Source of the DNA: an uncultured Maribacter sp.
GTDB lineage: Bacteria; Bacteroidota; Bacteroidia; Flavobacteriales; Flavobacteriaceae
Direction: 5' to 3'
Assembly: GCF_947496775.1 (NCBI RefSeq)
Contig: NZ_CANMDU010000006.1
Coordinates: forward strand, 186,001-250,000
Length of the DNA: 64,000 nucleotides
In this document: piece after piece, positions 51,685 through 61,240 of the stretch
Position numbering within the stretch: position 1 is the stretch's first letter
How the letters are laid out: each line of letters starts with the position of its first letter
Notes under the pieces: model-generated
Told to the model about the DNA's origin: nothing
The model's input: the letters and a program-made list of their open reading frames with translations, nothing else
Databases searched by the model: none
Made by a program: the position numbers and the translations under genes

Positions 51685-54009
51685 CTACAACACTTCTAAC
51701 TTAGCAAAACGCAATAGCAACTTCTTAATGTCGCCTTTATCAAATTGAATTTCCGCCTTACGGTCGCTGCCTACTCCTTCTAAATTTAAAACTTTTCCTC
51801 TTCCGAAACGGGTGTGATTTACTAATGCTCCAACAGAAAGTCCAGGGTCTATTACATTTGTATTGCCAACTGGGGTGGACAATTCTGGTTTTATTTTACG
51901 CAATTTTCGTAATTGATTTTCGGTAGGCTTACTAACTAAAGGTGGCGTTCCTCTTTTTGGCTTTTCTTGTCTAAGTTTACTCTTATCCACTTCTCCAAAA
52001 ATATCCGTATCTACAAAAGATTTATAGCGGTACCCGCTATCTACTGGCGTTAAATTTTCTATATACTTTTCGTCTATCTCTTCTATAAATCTACTGGGTT
52101 CTGCATCTATTAACTTACCCCAACGATATCTATTTTGTGTATAGGTTAAATAGGCTTGTTTCTCTGCTCTTGTTAATGCTACATAAAACAATCTTCTCTC
52201 TTCCTCGAGTTCACTACGTGTATTCATACTCATTCCTGAGGGAAACAAATCTTCCTCCATACCAACTATATACACATAAGGAAACTCTAATCCTTTAGAC
52301 ATATGTATTGTCATTAAGGCCACTCTATCATCATCTCCTGGATCATTATCTAAATCGGTTGCAAGAGCAACATCTTCTATAAATTCACCAATATTTCCTG
52401 TTGCCCCGTCTAATTCTTTCTGCCCTTCTACAAAATCTTTAATCCCATTAAGTAACTCTTCTATATTCTCCATTCGAGCAATACCTTCTGGAGTACCGTC
52501 CTTTTTAAACTCTAAAAGAACCCCTGCTTTTTTAGCCACATGTTCTGCTAAAGTAAAAGCATCGGTAGTTTCATTCATAATCTGAAAACTCTGAATCATG
52601 GTTATAAAGTCTTCCAGCTTTCTTTTGGTACCTCCATTAATTTTAAGGTTTATTTTATCTAAATTTTGAATTACTTCAAATATAGAACGGCCATAATGGT
52701 TTGCTGCAACAACTAACTTGTCTATTGTGGTCTGTCCAATACCTCTTGCTGGGAAATTAATTACACGCTTTAAAGCTTCCTCATCTTTTGGGTTTATTAC
52801 TAATCTTAAATACCCTAAAACATCTTTTATTTCCTTTCGCTGATAAAAAGATAGGCCTCCGTAAATCCGATACGGGATATCTCTTTTTCTAAGAGCATCC
52901 TCCATAGCTCTGGACTGAGAATTAGTTCTATATAAAATTACAAACTCTCCATTTTTAAGCTGATGCTGCATTTTGTTTTCGAAAATAGAACCTGCAACAA
53001 AACGACCTTCTTCAGCATCTGTAATGCTACGATGCACCTTAATAGCAGGACCTTCATCATTATCTGTCCAAACAACTTTGTCTAACTGGGTTTTGTTGTT
53101 AGATATCACGGAATTCGCGGCATTAACAATGTTTTTTGTAGATCTATAATTTTGCTCTAATCGATACATAATTACATTATCGTAATCTTTTTGAAAGTTT
53201 AGAATATTACTAATATTCGCTCCTCTAAAAGAATAGATACTTTGTGCATCATCCCCTACAACACATATATTTTGATATCTATCTGAAAGTGCTTTAATAA
53301 TTAAGTATTGCGAATGGTTTGTATCTTGGTACTCATCTACCAAAATATATTTAAATCGCTCCTGATATTTCATCAAAACTTCAGGAAATCTATTCAAAAG
53401 CTCATTGGTTCGTAATAATAAATCATCGAAATCCATTGCTCCTGCTTTAAAACAACGGTCTACATATTGTTGATAAATTTCTCCCAACCTAGGTCGTTTA
53501 GCCATTGCATCAGCTTCTATCAACTCTGGATTGTTCATATAAGCCTTTACTGTAATTAGACTATTTTTATAAGAAGAGATTCTACTTTGTACTTGTTTAT
53601 ACTTATATATATCCTTATCTAACCCTAACTCCTTAATAATTGTAGCAATTAATCTTTGAGAGTCTTGAGTATCATATATTGTGAAATTTGCAGGATAGCC
53701 TAACTTACTACCATCAATCCTTAACAGCTTTGCAAAAACGGAGTGAAAAGTACCCATCCATAAGTTTTTTGCATCTGCATTCCCCACAATACTAGCAATC
53801 CTAGCTTTCATTTCGCGAGCAGCCTTATTAGTAAAAGTAAGTGCCAAAATATTAAAGGAATCTACTCCTTGAGCCATTAAATGTGCTATCCTAAAAGTAA
53901 GTACACGTGTTTTTCCTGAACCAGCACCAGCAATAACAATCATTGGTCCATCCTTATGCAATACAGGCGCTTTTTGCGCATCATTTAAACCATCTATAAA
54001 ACTACTCAA
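51685..54009 (-). CDS. UvrD/PcrA-type superfamily 1 DNA helicase
   Basis: 774 residues. Walker A GAGSGKT (28-34), Q-motif NDAQKAPV, motif II DEYQDTN, motif III GDDAQSIYSFRGA, motif IV QNYRST, motif V ALMTIHMSKGLEFPYV, motif VI VALTRAEK. Residues about 725-774 form a Tudor-like tail (GALVNHTRFGRGKVLN ... FDKGDIKKLLLRFAKLEVL) that in PcrA/UvrD contacts RNA polymerase. Acts in nucleotide excision repair, mismatch repair and removal of stalled polymerase. Single gene. Confidence 0.96.
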   Translation of the reverse strand: MSSFIDGLNDAQKAPVLHKDGPMIVIAGAGSGKTRVLTFRIAHLMAQGVDSFNILALTFTNKAAREMKARIASIVGNADAKNLWMGTFHSVFAKLLRIDGSKLGYPANFTIYDTQDSQRLIATIIKELGLDKDIYKYKQVQSRISSYKNSLITVKAYMNNPELIEADAMAKRPRLGEIYQQYVDRCFKAGAMDFDDLLLRTNELLNRFPEVLMKYQERFKYILVDEYQDTNHSQYLIIKALSDRYQNICVVGDDAQSIYSFRGANISNILNFQKDYDNVIMYRLEQNYRSTKNIVNAANSVISNNKTQLDKVVWTDNDEGPAIKVHRSITDAEEGRFVAGSIFENKMQHQLKNGEFVILYRTNSQSRAMEDALRKRDIPYRIYGGLSFYQRKEIKDVLGYLRLVINPKDEEALKRVINFPARGIGQTTIDKLVVAANHYGRSIFEVIQNLDKINLKINGGTKRKLEDFITMIQSFQIMNETTDAFTLAEHVAKKAGVLLEFKKDGTPEGIARMENIEELLNGIKDFVEGQKELDGATGNIGEFIEDVALATDLDNDPGDDDRVALMTIHMSKGLEFPYVYIVGMEEDLFPSGMSMNTRSELEEERRLFYVALTRAEKQAYLTYTQNRYRWGKLIDAEPSRFIEEIDEKYIENLTPVDSGYRYKSFVDTDIFGEVDKSKLRQEKPKRGTPPLVSKPTENQLRKLRKIKPELSTPVGNTNVIDPGLSVGALVNHTRFGRGKVLNLEGVGSDRKAEIQFDKGDIKKLLLRFAKLEVL

Positions 54010-54173
54010 ATCTTTACCGAATTTTAGAACTGTGAATTTAACTATAAATGCAATGTTTAAATAAAAATCAATATATTAATTATGAACAAAAAAACGGGTT
54101 TCGAAGAAATATTCTTCTAATTTGAATATATTTAAAAGTTCTAATTTTTAATTACAAAAACTAATTCTTAATC

Positions 54174-54728
54174 ATGCTACTTTTTAACCGTGCAAATTCT
54201 TATTACTTGTTATTAATTACTCTGTTTTTAGGAATAGTAGCTCATGCGCAAATAGCAATAGATGGGCCTATTATTACAGGTTTTGGAAAAGTATATAAGG
54301 TCAATAATCAAGATTTCGAAATAAATAAACTACAAAATTTTCATGTAGTATTTGATGTGTCAAAAAGTCCAGAAAAAAAAGATAAAGTCAATAAATGGAT
54401 AGAAACTGCTGCTCGTTTTTTAAACATGCATGCTCAAAACGGAATTTCTATAAATAAAATGAAAGTAGCAGTAGTTATTCATGGTTCCGCTTTTAAAGAT
54501 GTTATGAATAGTGAAGCCTATAAAAAAAAGTATGGCATCGCGAATCCTAACGAAAAACTAAATAAAGCTTTACTCAATGCTGGAGTTCAAATTATTTTAT
54601 GCGGACAATCTGCTACCTATAAAGGACTAGTAAAGAAAGACTTAATTCCTGAAGTACAACTTTCATTATCGGCAATGACAGCTATAGTACAATTACAAAA
54701 TCAAAATTACAGACTAATTAATTTTTAA
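54174..54728 (+). CDS. periplasmic DsrE/DsrF-like protein
   Basis: 184 residues with a signal peptide (LLITLFLGIVAHAQ). The DsrE-like fold is seen in FHVVFDVSKSPEKKDKVNKW, KVAVVIHGSAFKDVM, and ILCGQSATYKG, the latter holding the conserved Cys. Cytosolic DsrE proteins relay sulfur, but exported Bacteroidota forms have no proven role. Twelve bases upstream of the M20 amidohydrolase, so they may be cotranscribed. A 15-base inverted repeat (GAAGAA-ATA-TTCTTC, about 54102-54116) lies in its leader. Confidence 0.82.
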   Translation: MLLFNRANSYYLLLITLFLGIVAHAQIAIDGPIITGFGKVYKVNNQDFEINKLQNFHVVFDVSKSPEKKDKVNKWIETAARFLNMHAQNGISINKMKVAVVIHGSAFKDVMNSEAYKKKYGIANPNEKLNKALLNAGVQIILCGQSATYKGLVKKDLIPEVQLSLSAMTAIVQLQNQNYRLINF

Positions 54729-54740
54729 TAACTACACAAA

Positions 54741-56015
54741 ATGAAAAAAATTGCAACACTAGCTATTCTAGCGCTTAGTTCATTTGTATATTCTCAAGAA
54801 TCTGCTATGGAACAAGATTATGCGGATATTGAAAAAAAAGTTATTGATTGGAGAAGACATTTTCACCAAAATCCAGAACTCTCTAATCGAGAATTTAAAA
54901 CTGCTGAAAAGATTGAAAAACATTTAAAATCTTTAGGAATGGAAGTACAAACTAAAGTTGCCCACACGGGTGTTGTTGGACTTTTAAAAGGGGATTTACC
55001 AGGAAAAGTAGTTGCCCTTAGAGCAGACATCGACGCGTTGCCCGTTACGGAAAGAAATGATTTACCCTATAAATCAACAGTAACTTCTGAGTTTTTAGGT
55101 GAAAAAACAGGCGTTATGCATGCTTGTGGACATGACACTCATACCGCTATTTTAATGGGTGTAGCCGAGGTGTTATCTAAAAACAAAGACAAGATAAAAG
55201 GTTCCGTAAAATTCATTTTTCAACCTGCCGAAGAAGGTGCCCCTCCAGGAGAAGAAGGTGGCGCATTGTTAATGGTTAAACAAGGGGTTTTAAAAAGCCC
55301 TGATGTGGACGCTATATTTGGTTTACACATAAATTCGCAAACTCCTGTTGGAGAAATTCGTTATAAATCCGGAGGAATTATGGCTGCGACCCAAAGGTTT
55401 ATCATAAAAGTTAAAGGAAAACAAAGTCATGGATCACAACCATGGTCTGGCATAGACCCCATTTTAATTAGTGCTAAAATTATAGATGGCTTACAAACTA
55501 TAATTAGCAGAGAGTCTAATTTAACCAATGAAGCTGCAGTTATTACTGTTGGAAAAATTAAAAGTGGAGTTCGATTTAATATTATTCCTGAAAGTGCTGA
55601 AATGATTGGTACCATCCGTACTCTAGATTACGGAATGAAAGAACACATAAATAAAAGAATGGCAGAGATGGTAGCAGATATAGCAAAAGCCTATGGAGGA
55701 TCTGCTACTATTGACATTGAAGATGCTACAGACATTACTTTTAACGATCATGCATTAGTTAAGCAAATGCTTCCTACAATGCAGTATATTGCAGGTGCAG
55801 AAAACGTAAAGCTCCAAAAAGCCGTTACTGGCGGAGAAGATTTTTCTTATTTCCAAAGAGAAGTTCCTGGTTTTTATTTTTTCTTAGGTGGAATGACACC
55901 TGGAAGCACCGAATCTTTTCCGCACCATACCCCAGATTTTAAAATTGATGATAGTGGGCTTTTGCTAGGGGTAAAAACCTTAACACAAATGAGTTTGGAT
56001 TACTTGAATAAATAA
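54741..56015 (+). CDS. exported M20-family amidohydrolase (peptidase M20D)
   Basis: 424 residues with signal peptide (ILALSSFVYSQ). M20D features: WRRHFHQNPELS (about 38-49), ALRADIDALPV, HACGHDTHTAILMG (metal ligands), FQPAEEGAPPGEEGGA, and the C-terminal VTGGEDFSYF. Members hydrolyse N-acyl amino acids or amino-acid conjugates. Lies between the DsrE-like gene and the GltB-like gene with gaps of 12 and 8 bases. Confidence 0.92.
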   Translation: MKKIATLAILALSSFVYSQESAMEQDYADIEKKVIDWRRHFHQNPELSNREFKTAEKIEKHLKSLGMEVQTKVAHTGVVGLLKGDLPGKVVALRADIDALPVTERNDLPYKSTVTSEFLGEKTGVMHACGHDTHTAILMGVAEVLSKNKDKIKGSVKFIFQPAEEGAPPGEEGGALLMVKQGVLKSPDVDAIFGLHINSQTPVGEIRYKSGGIMAATQRFIIKVKGKQSHGSQPWSGIDPILISAKIIDGLQTIISRESNLTNEAAVITVGKIKSGVRFNIIPESAEMIGTIRTLDYGMKEHINKRMAEMVADIAKAYGGSATIDIEDATDITFNDHALVKQMLPTMQYIAGAENVKLQKAVTGGEDFSYFQREVPGFYFFLGGMTPGSTESFPHHTPDFKIDDSGLLLGVKTLTQMSLDYLNK

Positions 56016-56023
56016 AATAATTT

Positions 56024-57592
56024 ATGGATTTAATTTTTGATTTTTTATCTGCAATATCTTGGTGGATGTGGCTTCTTGTTTTTATTTTCTTAGTTGCTCT
56101 TTGGGATATTTTTATACAACGTGCACATACCATTAAACACAATTTTCCTGTAGTAGGGCATCTTAGATATTGGCTAGAAAGTATAGGCCCAGAAATGAGG
56201 CAATATTTTGTTGCGAATAATAGAGAAGAACTACCCTTTAACAGAATAGAAAGAGGTTGGATTTATGCATCTGCTAAAAAAGAAAACAACTATGAAGGTT
56301 TTGGCTCTGATAGAGATCTTTACGCACATCAGCATATTTTTATAAAAAATCAAATGATGGCTTATGAGGTTCCAAAAGACCATCCAAATGCTACGGATAA
56401 ATCTTTTATGCCTTGTGCCAAAGTTATAGGTGCATATAACAAAAGAAAAAAGCCTTACAGACCAGCTTCTGTTATTAATGTTTCTGCTATGAGTTTTGGC
56501 TCTCTTTCAGCTGCTGCTGTAGAGGCATTAAACAAAGGGGTTCACAAAGCAGGGGCATATCATAATACTGGGGAAGGCGGACTTTCTCCTTACCACAAAC
56601 AAGGTGGAGATGTTGTTTTTCATTTTGGAACTGGGTATTTTGGAGTTCGTTCTAAGGATGGTAATTTTTCAATTGAAAAACTCAAAATACTAGTGGAAGA
56701 AAATCCTTGTATAAAGGCTGTAGAAATAAAACTTTCTCAAGGAGCTAAACCAGGAAAAGGAGGCGTTTTACCAGGTGCTAAAATAACCTCAGAAATTGCA
56801 GAAATACGAGGAGTAGAAATAGGAAAAGATGTACTTTCTCCTGCCACCCACAAAGCGTTTAGTAACGTAAAGGAATTAATGGAATTGATAGAAACTATTG
56901 CCAATGAAACTGGGCTACCTGTTGGTATTAAAGGGGCAATTGGTAAATTGGACCAATGGGAGGAACTTGCCGATATTATGGTAAAAACAGGAAAAGGTCC
57001 TGACTTTATCGCTGTAGATGGTGGTGAAGGGGGCACAGGTGCCGCTCCTCCAAGTTTTGCGGATCATGTTTCTCTTCCGTGGGTTTACGGTTTTTCTAGT
57101 TTATACAAAGTATTTTTAGAAAGAAAACTTACAGATAGAATAGTATTTATTGGAAGTGGAAAATTAGGTTTTCCTGCTAAAGCAGCAATGGCTTTTGCTA
57201 TGGGGGTTGATTGTATTAATGTTGCAAGAGAAGCCATGATGAGTATAGGATGCATACAAGCTCAAATATGCCATACTAATCGATGCCCTGCCGGAATAGC
57301 AACACAAAGTAAATGGCTGCAAAATGGTATTAATGTTCCTTTAAAATCAGATAGATTAGCGCAATACTTTAAAACTTTTAGAAAAGAGTTTTCGGAAATT
57401 ACGCATGCCGCAGGTTATGAACACCCTTGTCTATTTAAAATGGAAGATATACAAGTTAATGTAGATGATACTAATTTGAACAGAACTCTTGCTACAACTT
57501 ATGGCTATCAAAAAACGGAAGTTCCTTTTACAAATGTAAAAGCTCTGTACGATTGCCCATATTTAGGAGAAACTAAAACTAATACACTATAA
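56024..57592 (+). CDS. FMN-binding glutamate synthase-family protein (GltB-like, membrane-anchored)
   Basis: 522 residues. An N-terminal hydrophobic segment (WWMWLLVFIFLVALWDIF, about 13-30) anchors it. The rest matches the FMN/Fe-S domain of the glutamate synthase large subunit: VSAMSFGSLSAAAVEALNKG, TGEGGLSPYHKQGGD, GAIGKLDQWE, DGGEGGTGAAPP, GSGKLGFPAKA and CIQAQICHTNRCP (three Cys for a 3Fe-4S cluster, about 409-421). The glutaminase domain is absent, so full glutamate synthase activity is unlikely; stand-alone forms are of unknown function. Confidence 0.9.
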   Translation: MDLIFDFLSAISWWMWLLVFIFLVALWDIFIQRAHTIKHNFPVVGHLRYWLESIGPEMRQYFVANNREELPFNRIERGWIYASAKKENNYEGFGSDRDLYAHQHIFIKNQMMAYEVPKDHPNATDKSFMPCAKVIGAYNKRKKPYRPASVINVSAMSFGSLSAAAVEALNKGVHKAGAYHNTGEGGLSPYHKQGGDVVFHFGTGYFGVRSKDGNFSIEKLKILVEENPCIKAVEIKLSQGAKPGKGGVLPGAKITSEIAEIRGVEIGKDVLSPATHKAFSNVKELMELIETIANETGLPVGIKGAIGKLDQWEELADIMVKTGKGPDFIAVDGGEGGTGAAPPSFADHVSLPWVYGFSSLYKVFLERKLTDRIVFIGSGKLGFPAKAAMAFAMGVDCINVAREAMMSIGCIQAQICHTNRCPAGIATQSKWLQNGINVPLKSDRLAQYFKTFRKEFSEITHAAGYEHPCLFKMEDIQVNVDDTNLNRTLATTYGYQKTEVPFTNVKALYDCPYLGETKTNTL

Positions 57593-57597
57593 AACCT

Positions 57598-57605
57598 TAT
57601 TTTTG
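57598..57605 (+). promoter_or_regulatory. candidate -7 box for the OmpA-like paralogue gene
   Basis: TATTTTTG matches TAnnTTTG, 46 bases before the ATG at 57652. No clear TTG at -33. Confidence 0.4.
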
Positions 57606-57651
57606 CAAAAAATTATATTGGAGCTATCCTCCGACTATGAAATAATACACA

Positions 57652-58434
57652 ATGAAATTAAAAGTTAGCCTTTCGATTATCCTATTTATTAGCTCTCTTT
57701 GTTTGCATGCGCAAAAAAAAAGTGATTTGATTAATGAAATTAACTCATTAAAAACACAATTGGATACCACTAATATTGCTCTTGCAAAATCTATTAAAAA
57801 AGGAAAAGTAAATACAGCAAAAGCAGAATCGTTAGAAAAGCAGGTGTTAGACTTACAAGGCGCAAATTCTACCCTTTTAAAAAACTTAAATAGTTTTGCG
57901 CAAGTATCTAATAAAAATTCTGAAAATATAACTAAAGCTTTAGCCAGTTTAGAAGAAAAAGAGTCGCAATTGAAAATAATGACTGATGCTATTAGTAGTC
58001 ATGATTCTACCGCTGTGGTTGTTTTAGCAAATGCCAAGCAAACTTTAGGTGAAGATGCTAAGATAAATGTAATGGACGGTATGGTTACTATTTCTAAAGA
58101 CTTAACCTCATTATTTGGAGAAGACTCTGCTATTGTTCTTATAGAGGGTTCTAAACCTTGGATAGGTAAGATTGCGGCTATTTTAACTGCAAACCCGCAA
58201 GTAAAAATTACAATTGAAGGCTTAAGTATGACAGGAGATTTAAACCTACCTACCCAACAAGGCAAAGCAATTGCTAATTCTCTTGTTAATGAATTTGGCA
58301 TAAAACTAGAAAGAATATCCGTTCTCGCAAAGGATGGCGGTTTTAAGGAAGGAATAAACTTAACCATACACCCAAATTACAAATCTTTTTACGTAAATGT
58401 ACGTAAAGGACTAAAAAACGGAAGCAAAAAATAA
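57652..58434 (+). CDS. degenerate OmpA-like paralogue (soluble form)
   Basis: 260 residues with a signal peptide (IILFISSLCLHAQ) but no lipobox. It follows the OmpA lipoprotein at 50073 along its whole length: coiled coil (INSLKTQLDTT, NITKALASLEEKESQLKIM) and then a domain of the same size (VNVRKGLKNG end matches YSMIEEGMKD). The peptidoglycan-binding residues are gone: the HTDDVPY region reads LSMTGDLN, NWDLSVKRA reads LPTQQGKA, and NRRTRIVV has no match. Role unknown; the fold is kept but binding is probably lost. Ended by a strong terminator. Confidence 0.78.
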   Translation: MKLKVSLSIILFISSLCLHAQKKSDLINEINSLKTQLDTTNIALAKSIKKGKVNTAKAESLEKQVLDLQGANSTLLKNLNSFAQVSNKNSENITKALASLEEKESQLKIMTDAISSHDSTAVVVLANAKQTLGEDAKINVMDGMVTISKDLTSLFGEDSAIVLIEGSKPWIGKIAAILTANPQVKITIEGLSMTGDLNLPTQQGKAIANSLVNEFGIKLERISVLAKDGGFKEGINLTIHPNYKSFYVNVRKGLKNGSKK

Positions 58435-58449
58435 TAGTACATAGAGCAT

Positions 58450-58485
58450 AAAAAAGCCGTAGTTAACTTAACCACGGCTTTTTTT
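58450..58485. terminator. bidirectional intrinsic terminator
   Basis: AAAAAGCCGTAGTTAA pairs with TTAACCACGGCTTTTT with one mismatch, flanked by A and T runs. It serves the convergent OmpA-like and GH16 genes. Confidence 0.88.
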
Positions 58486-58500
58486 ATGGTTTTCTTTCTT

Positions 58501-59589
58501 TTAATTTTCATCAACTAGTTTAAAAATTCTAATCCAGTCTACTTTTAAGGTATGATCTTCTGGTGAATTTGCTATTTCTTCATCCGTAGGCATTCTACCT
58601 GCTTCGGCATTCCAGTTTTGCACTTCGGTATTTATTATAATATCCATTTCTTTACTTAAACCAGTTCTGTCCGAAGTATTAGGGGGGGCAGAAGCCGATG
58701 TGTATCCTAATGGATCTATACCATCTTTACTCCCTACATTATCTAAATTATCCATTACTTTTATTAAATCTCCATTTAAATAGTACTCTAAATCCGTAGG
58801 TGATTTCCAATAAACACCTATACGAACCCAGTCACTAGAAGTATACGGGTACCCATCAATTTTTTGCCATGTACTCTCATCTTTAGGTTGGTAATCTAAA
58901 AAAGGCTCCCTTATAAAAACATGGTGACTTATATGAAATCTTTCACTAAACCATTGTTGTTCATTTCTAGAATTTTGCGCTCCGTATGTTTCTAATATAT
59001 CTATTTCTTGGGTATCATCGGGACTTAGCATCCATATATCAGAAGCAAAAAACGCGTTTGCAACTTTTACTCTGGCTTCTACAAAAACAGGATATATAAC
59101 TCTCTTAGTTGATGTAACACACCCCAGTCTAGTTGCTTTATCTGTAAGTGTACCATTTGACCCACCATAAGACTTCGTTTCGCCATCTTCTCTAGTTGTT
59201 AACACTCTTAAATTACCATCTGAAACCGTAACATTTTCATGTCTCCAAATAGTTGGTCCAGGTCCTGTCCAAGTGTTATGGTAAAAATTTGTCCATTTAC
59301 CACTACCAAATTCTGATAAACTATTTTCTCCAGCAAACTCATATTCAAAATCGTCGGAAATATCCTCTTGAAATTCCCATTTTTTTCCTGTACCCGCTTC
59401 AGCCGGAACAGGAATAGTTTTCCATGTTAATTCTGGATCAGGCTCTTCCTTTGGATCAGGGTCTTTGGGATCCTCTTTACCATCTGGCACTATTGGGTCA
59501 TTCTCTTTTTCACTATCCTGAGAACAAGAATATATGGTAACTAACAGAGTCAAACATACTAATAATTTTCTCATAGGGGAATACTTCAT
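58501..59589 (-). CDS. GH16-family surface glycosidase (agarase/porphyranase-like), lipoprotein
   Basis: 362 residues. Lipobox TIYSC (Cys22); an in-frame ATG at 59574 is an alternative start. A Pro/Asp/Glu-rich linker (about 30-55) is followed by the GH16 jelly roll. The catalytic signature is E195-I-D197-I-L-E200. KWTNFYHNTWTGPGPTIW (about 98-115) is typical of GH16 enzymes acting on agar or porphyran, though carrageenan or laminarin cannot be excluded. Anchored at the outer surface by the linker. It is a lone gene, not in the glycan locus; a short inverted repeat lies in its leader. Confidence 0.9.
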   Translation of the reverse strand: MKYSPMRKLLVCLTLLVTIYSCSQDSEKENDPIVPDGKEDPKDPDPKEEPDPELTWKTIPVPAEAGTGKKWEFQEDISDDFEYEFAGENSLSEFGSGKWTNFYHNTWTGPGPTIWRHENVTVSDGNLRVLTTREDGETKSYGGSNGTLTDKATRLGCVTSTKRVIYPVFVEARVKVANAFFASDIWMLSPDDTQEIDILETYGAQNSRNEQQWFSERFHISHHVFIREPFLDYQPKDESTWQKIDGYPYTSSDWVRIGVYWKSPTDLEYYLNGDLIKVMDNLDNVGSKDGIDPLGYTSASAPPNTSDRTGLSKEMDIIINTEVQNWNAEAGRMPTDEEIANSPEDHTLKVDWIRIFKLVDEN

Positions 59590-59609
59590 ATTTTATAATT
59601 ATACGTTGT

Positions 59610-59626
59610 ACCATCAATTCGATGGT
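59610..59626. promoter_or_regulatory. inverted repeat in the GH16 leader
   Basis: ACCATC (59610-59615) and GATGGT (59621-59626) separated by AATTC, 20 bases upstream of the GH16 start. It could be an operator or an RNA hairpin near the start codon. Confidence 0.4.
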
Positions 59627-59827
59627 TAGCACTAAACTACACTAATAATTAGTTAATGTGCAAAAAAATAACTTTACAAAAACTAAACAATTTATAAATA
59701 CTCCATTTATTTGCGAAAAAATCAAAAATTCTATTGCTTTAGTACTTCAAGGTTTTTAAGAAAACTAAAACAATATAATTTTTACAAATTTACTTCGTTC
59801 TTAAAAGCAGTAACCAAAACTAAAATT

Positions 59828-60346
59828 ATGTCTGGAGACGGAGTTTTTCAATTATTTGCTTATTTATTACCTGCTATTGTAACCGGAGCAGTTGCTTTCT
59901 ATTTTTTTAGATTACACACAAGAAACGAAGAAGGTCGTAGAAGGTTCCTTTTACATAAAGATTCTCAAACCAATACATTACCTATAAGATTACAAGCTTA
60001 CGAGCGTATGGCTTTATTTTTAGAACGAATTGCTATTCCAAGTTTAGTGGTGCGTATAGCTCCAAAATCAGCTAATAAAAACGATTACGAAAATTTACTC
60101 ATAAAAAGTATTGAGAATGAATTTGAGCATAATCTTTCCCAGCAAATTTATATGACAGATGAATGCTGGAATATAATTAAAGCTGCAAAAAGTGCAACGA
60201 TACAAATGATCCGTAAAGCTGCATTAAGTGAAACAGATTCTGCAGATAAATTAAGAGAAGATATATTAACAGAAACGATGGAAAAAGCTTCTCCTTCTGG
60301 AACAGCTCTAGCCTATGTTAAAAAAGAAATTGGCGAATTATGGTAA
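59828..60346 (+). CDS. conserved small membrane protein, unknown function
   Basis: 172 residues from the ATG at 59828; the longer frame from 59711 has no conserved sequence before it. One N-terminal helix (FQLFAYLLPAIVTGAVAFYFF, about 6-26, trimmed) is followed by a charged helical domain (RLQAYERMALFLERIAIPSLVVRI; IENEFEHNLSQQIYMTDECW). It resembles flavobacterial proteins of the DUF7935 type; I cannot assign a function. Convergent with the first patatin gene, with a 9-base overlap. Confidence 0.7.
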   Translation: MSGDGVFQLFAYLLPAIVTGAVAFYFFRLHTRNEEGRRRFLLHKDSQTNTLPIRLQAYERMALFLERIAIPSLVVRIAPKSANKNDYENLLIKSIENEFEHNLSQQIYMTDECWNIIKAAKSATIQMIRKAALSETDSADKLREDILTETMEKASPSGTALAYVKKEIGELW

Positions 60347-61240
60347 TAATTCCTTGGCATTAGCAAATTTTGATTCTGCATAGTTAAAGCCTTGGTACCA
60401 CCATTCTGTCATTAGTTTTTTATTAAACACTAACGAATTCTCGGTTAATTTAGTTGGCGTATAATATAAATTAAGCTTTACCCCTTTGTGCTTTGCTGCC
60501 AAAACACCTTCGGAGATATCATGATGTTCTATTTGATCCAATACAAAACCATATATACTCAACATTAAAGAAAAAGGGTTTTTCCCTAATACTTTATTGT
60601 GCTCCATTTTTTCGGATTCTAGAATAATAGCATCTATCTCTGTAGCCCCTCTTCTTACCGCTTCTCGTATAGGTAAAACACAACCAAGTCCGCCATCCCC
60701 ATATTCAAAACCATTTTTTTTAACTAAAGACATAAAAGGAATGTAATTGCATGAAATCCACATCCAATCGCAGAATTCTTCATAGTTAAAATCTTTGATA
60801 CTCTTATATTCTACTCTATTCTTAGAAAGGTTAGATACGGTAACAACTACATCTTTATTGGTTTTCTGTATAGTATTAAATTCTTCTTCTGAAAAATTTT
60901 TACGAATGGTTCTCCTTAATGATTTACTCTCACCAAAAGTTCTTCTACTTTTAATAAATTGAAGAAAAGTTGTAATAAAATTAATAGAAACAAATTCTCT
61001 ATCTCCCTTTTTACGAACTACAAAAGGATTAAGACTAAATATTTTTCGCTGACTTACATTAGTATACAAATCATATAACTTATCTACTTTATTTAAAGCC
61101 AATTGAGGAATTAACAAACTACCAGTAGAGGTGCCAACTAAGATATCATAATCTCTTTTTTCTATCTCCATTAAATACTGCGCCACTCCACCTGCAAAAG
61201 CTCCTTTACTTCCGCCTCCACTTATTACTAATGCTCTCAT
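60338..61240 (-). CDS. patatin-like phospholipase (copy 2 of a tandem pair)
   Basis: 300 residues. Catalytic dyad Ser38 in GTSTG and Asp182 in GDGGLG; oxyanion loop SGGGSKGAFAGG at residues 7-18. Cytosolic, no signal peptide. Patatins are lipid acyl hydrolases. It starts 4 bases inside the stop of the next paralogue (ATGA), so the pair is translationally coupled, and shares long stretches with it (EYKSI, WISCNY, PFMSLV). Target lipids unknown. Confidence 0.9.
   Translation of the reverse strand: MRALVISGGGSKGAFAGGVAQYLMEIEKRDYDILVGTSTGSLLIPQLALNKVDKLYDLYTNVSQRKIFSLNPFVVRKKGDREFVSINFITTFLQFIKSRRTFGESKSLRRTIRKNFSEEEFNTIQKTNKDVVVTVSNLSKNRVEYKSIKDFNYEEFCDWMWISCNYIPFMSLVKKNGFEYGDGGLGCVLPIREAVRRGATEIDAIILESEKMEHNKVLGKNPFSLMLSIYGFVLDQIEHHDISEGVLAAKHKGVKLNLYYTPTKLTENSLVFNKKLMTEWWYQGFNYAESKFANAKELLP

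Noticed and set aside
57999-58367. 122-codon minus-strand frame opposite the OmpA-like paralogue
   Set aside because: The plus-strand frame aligns with the OmpA lipoprotein; the antisense frame has no support.
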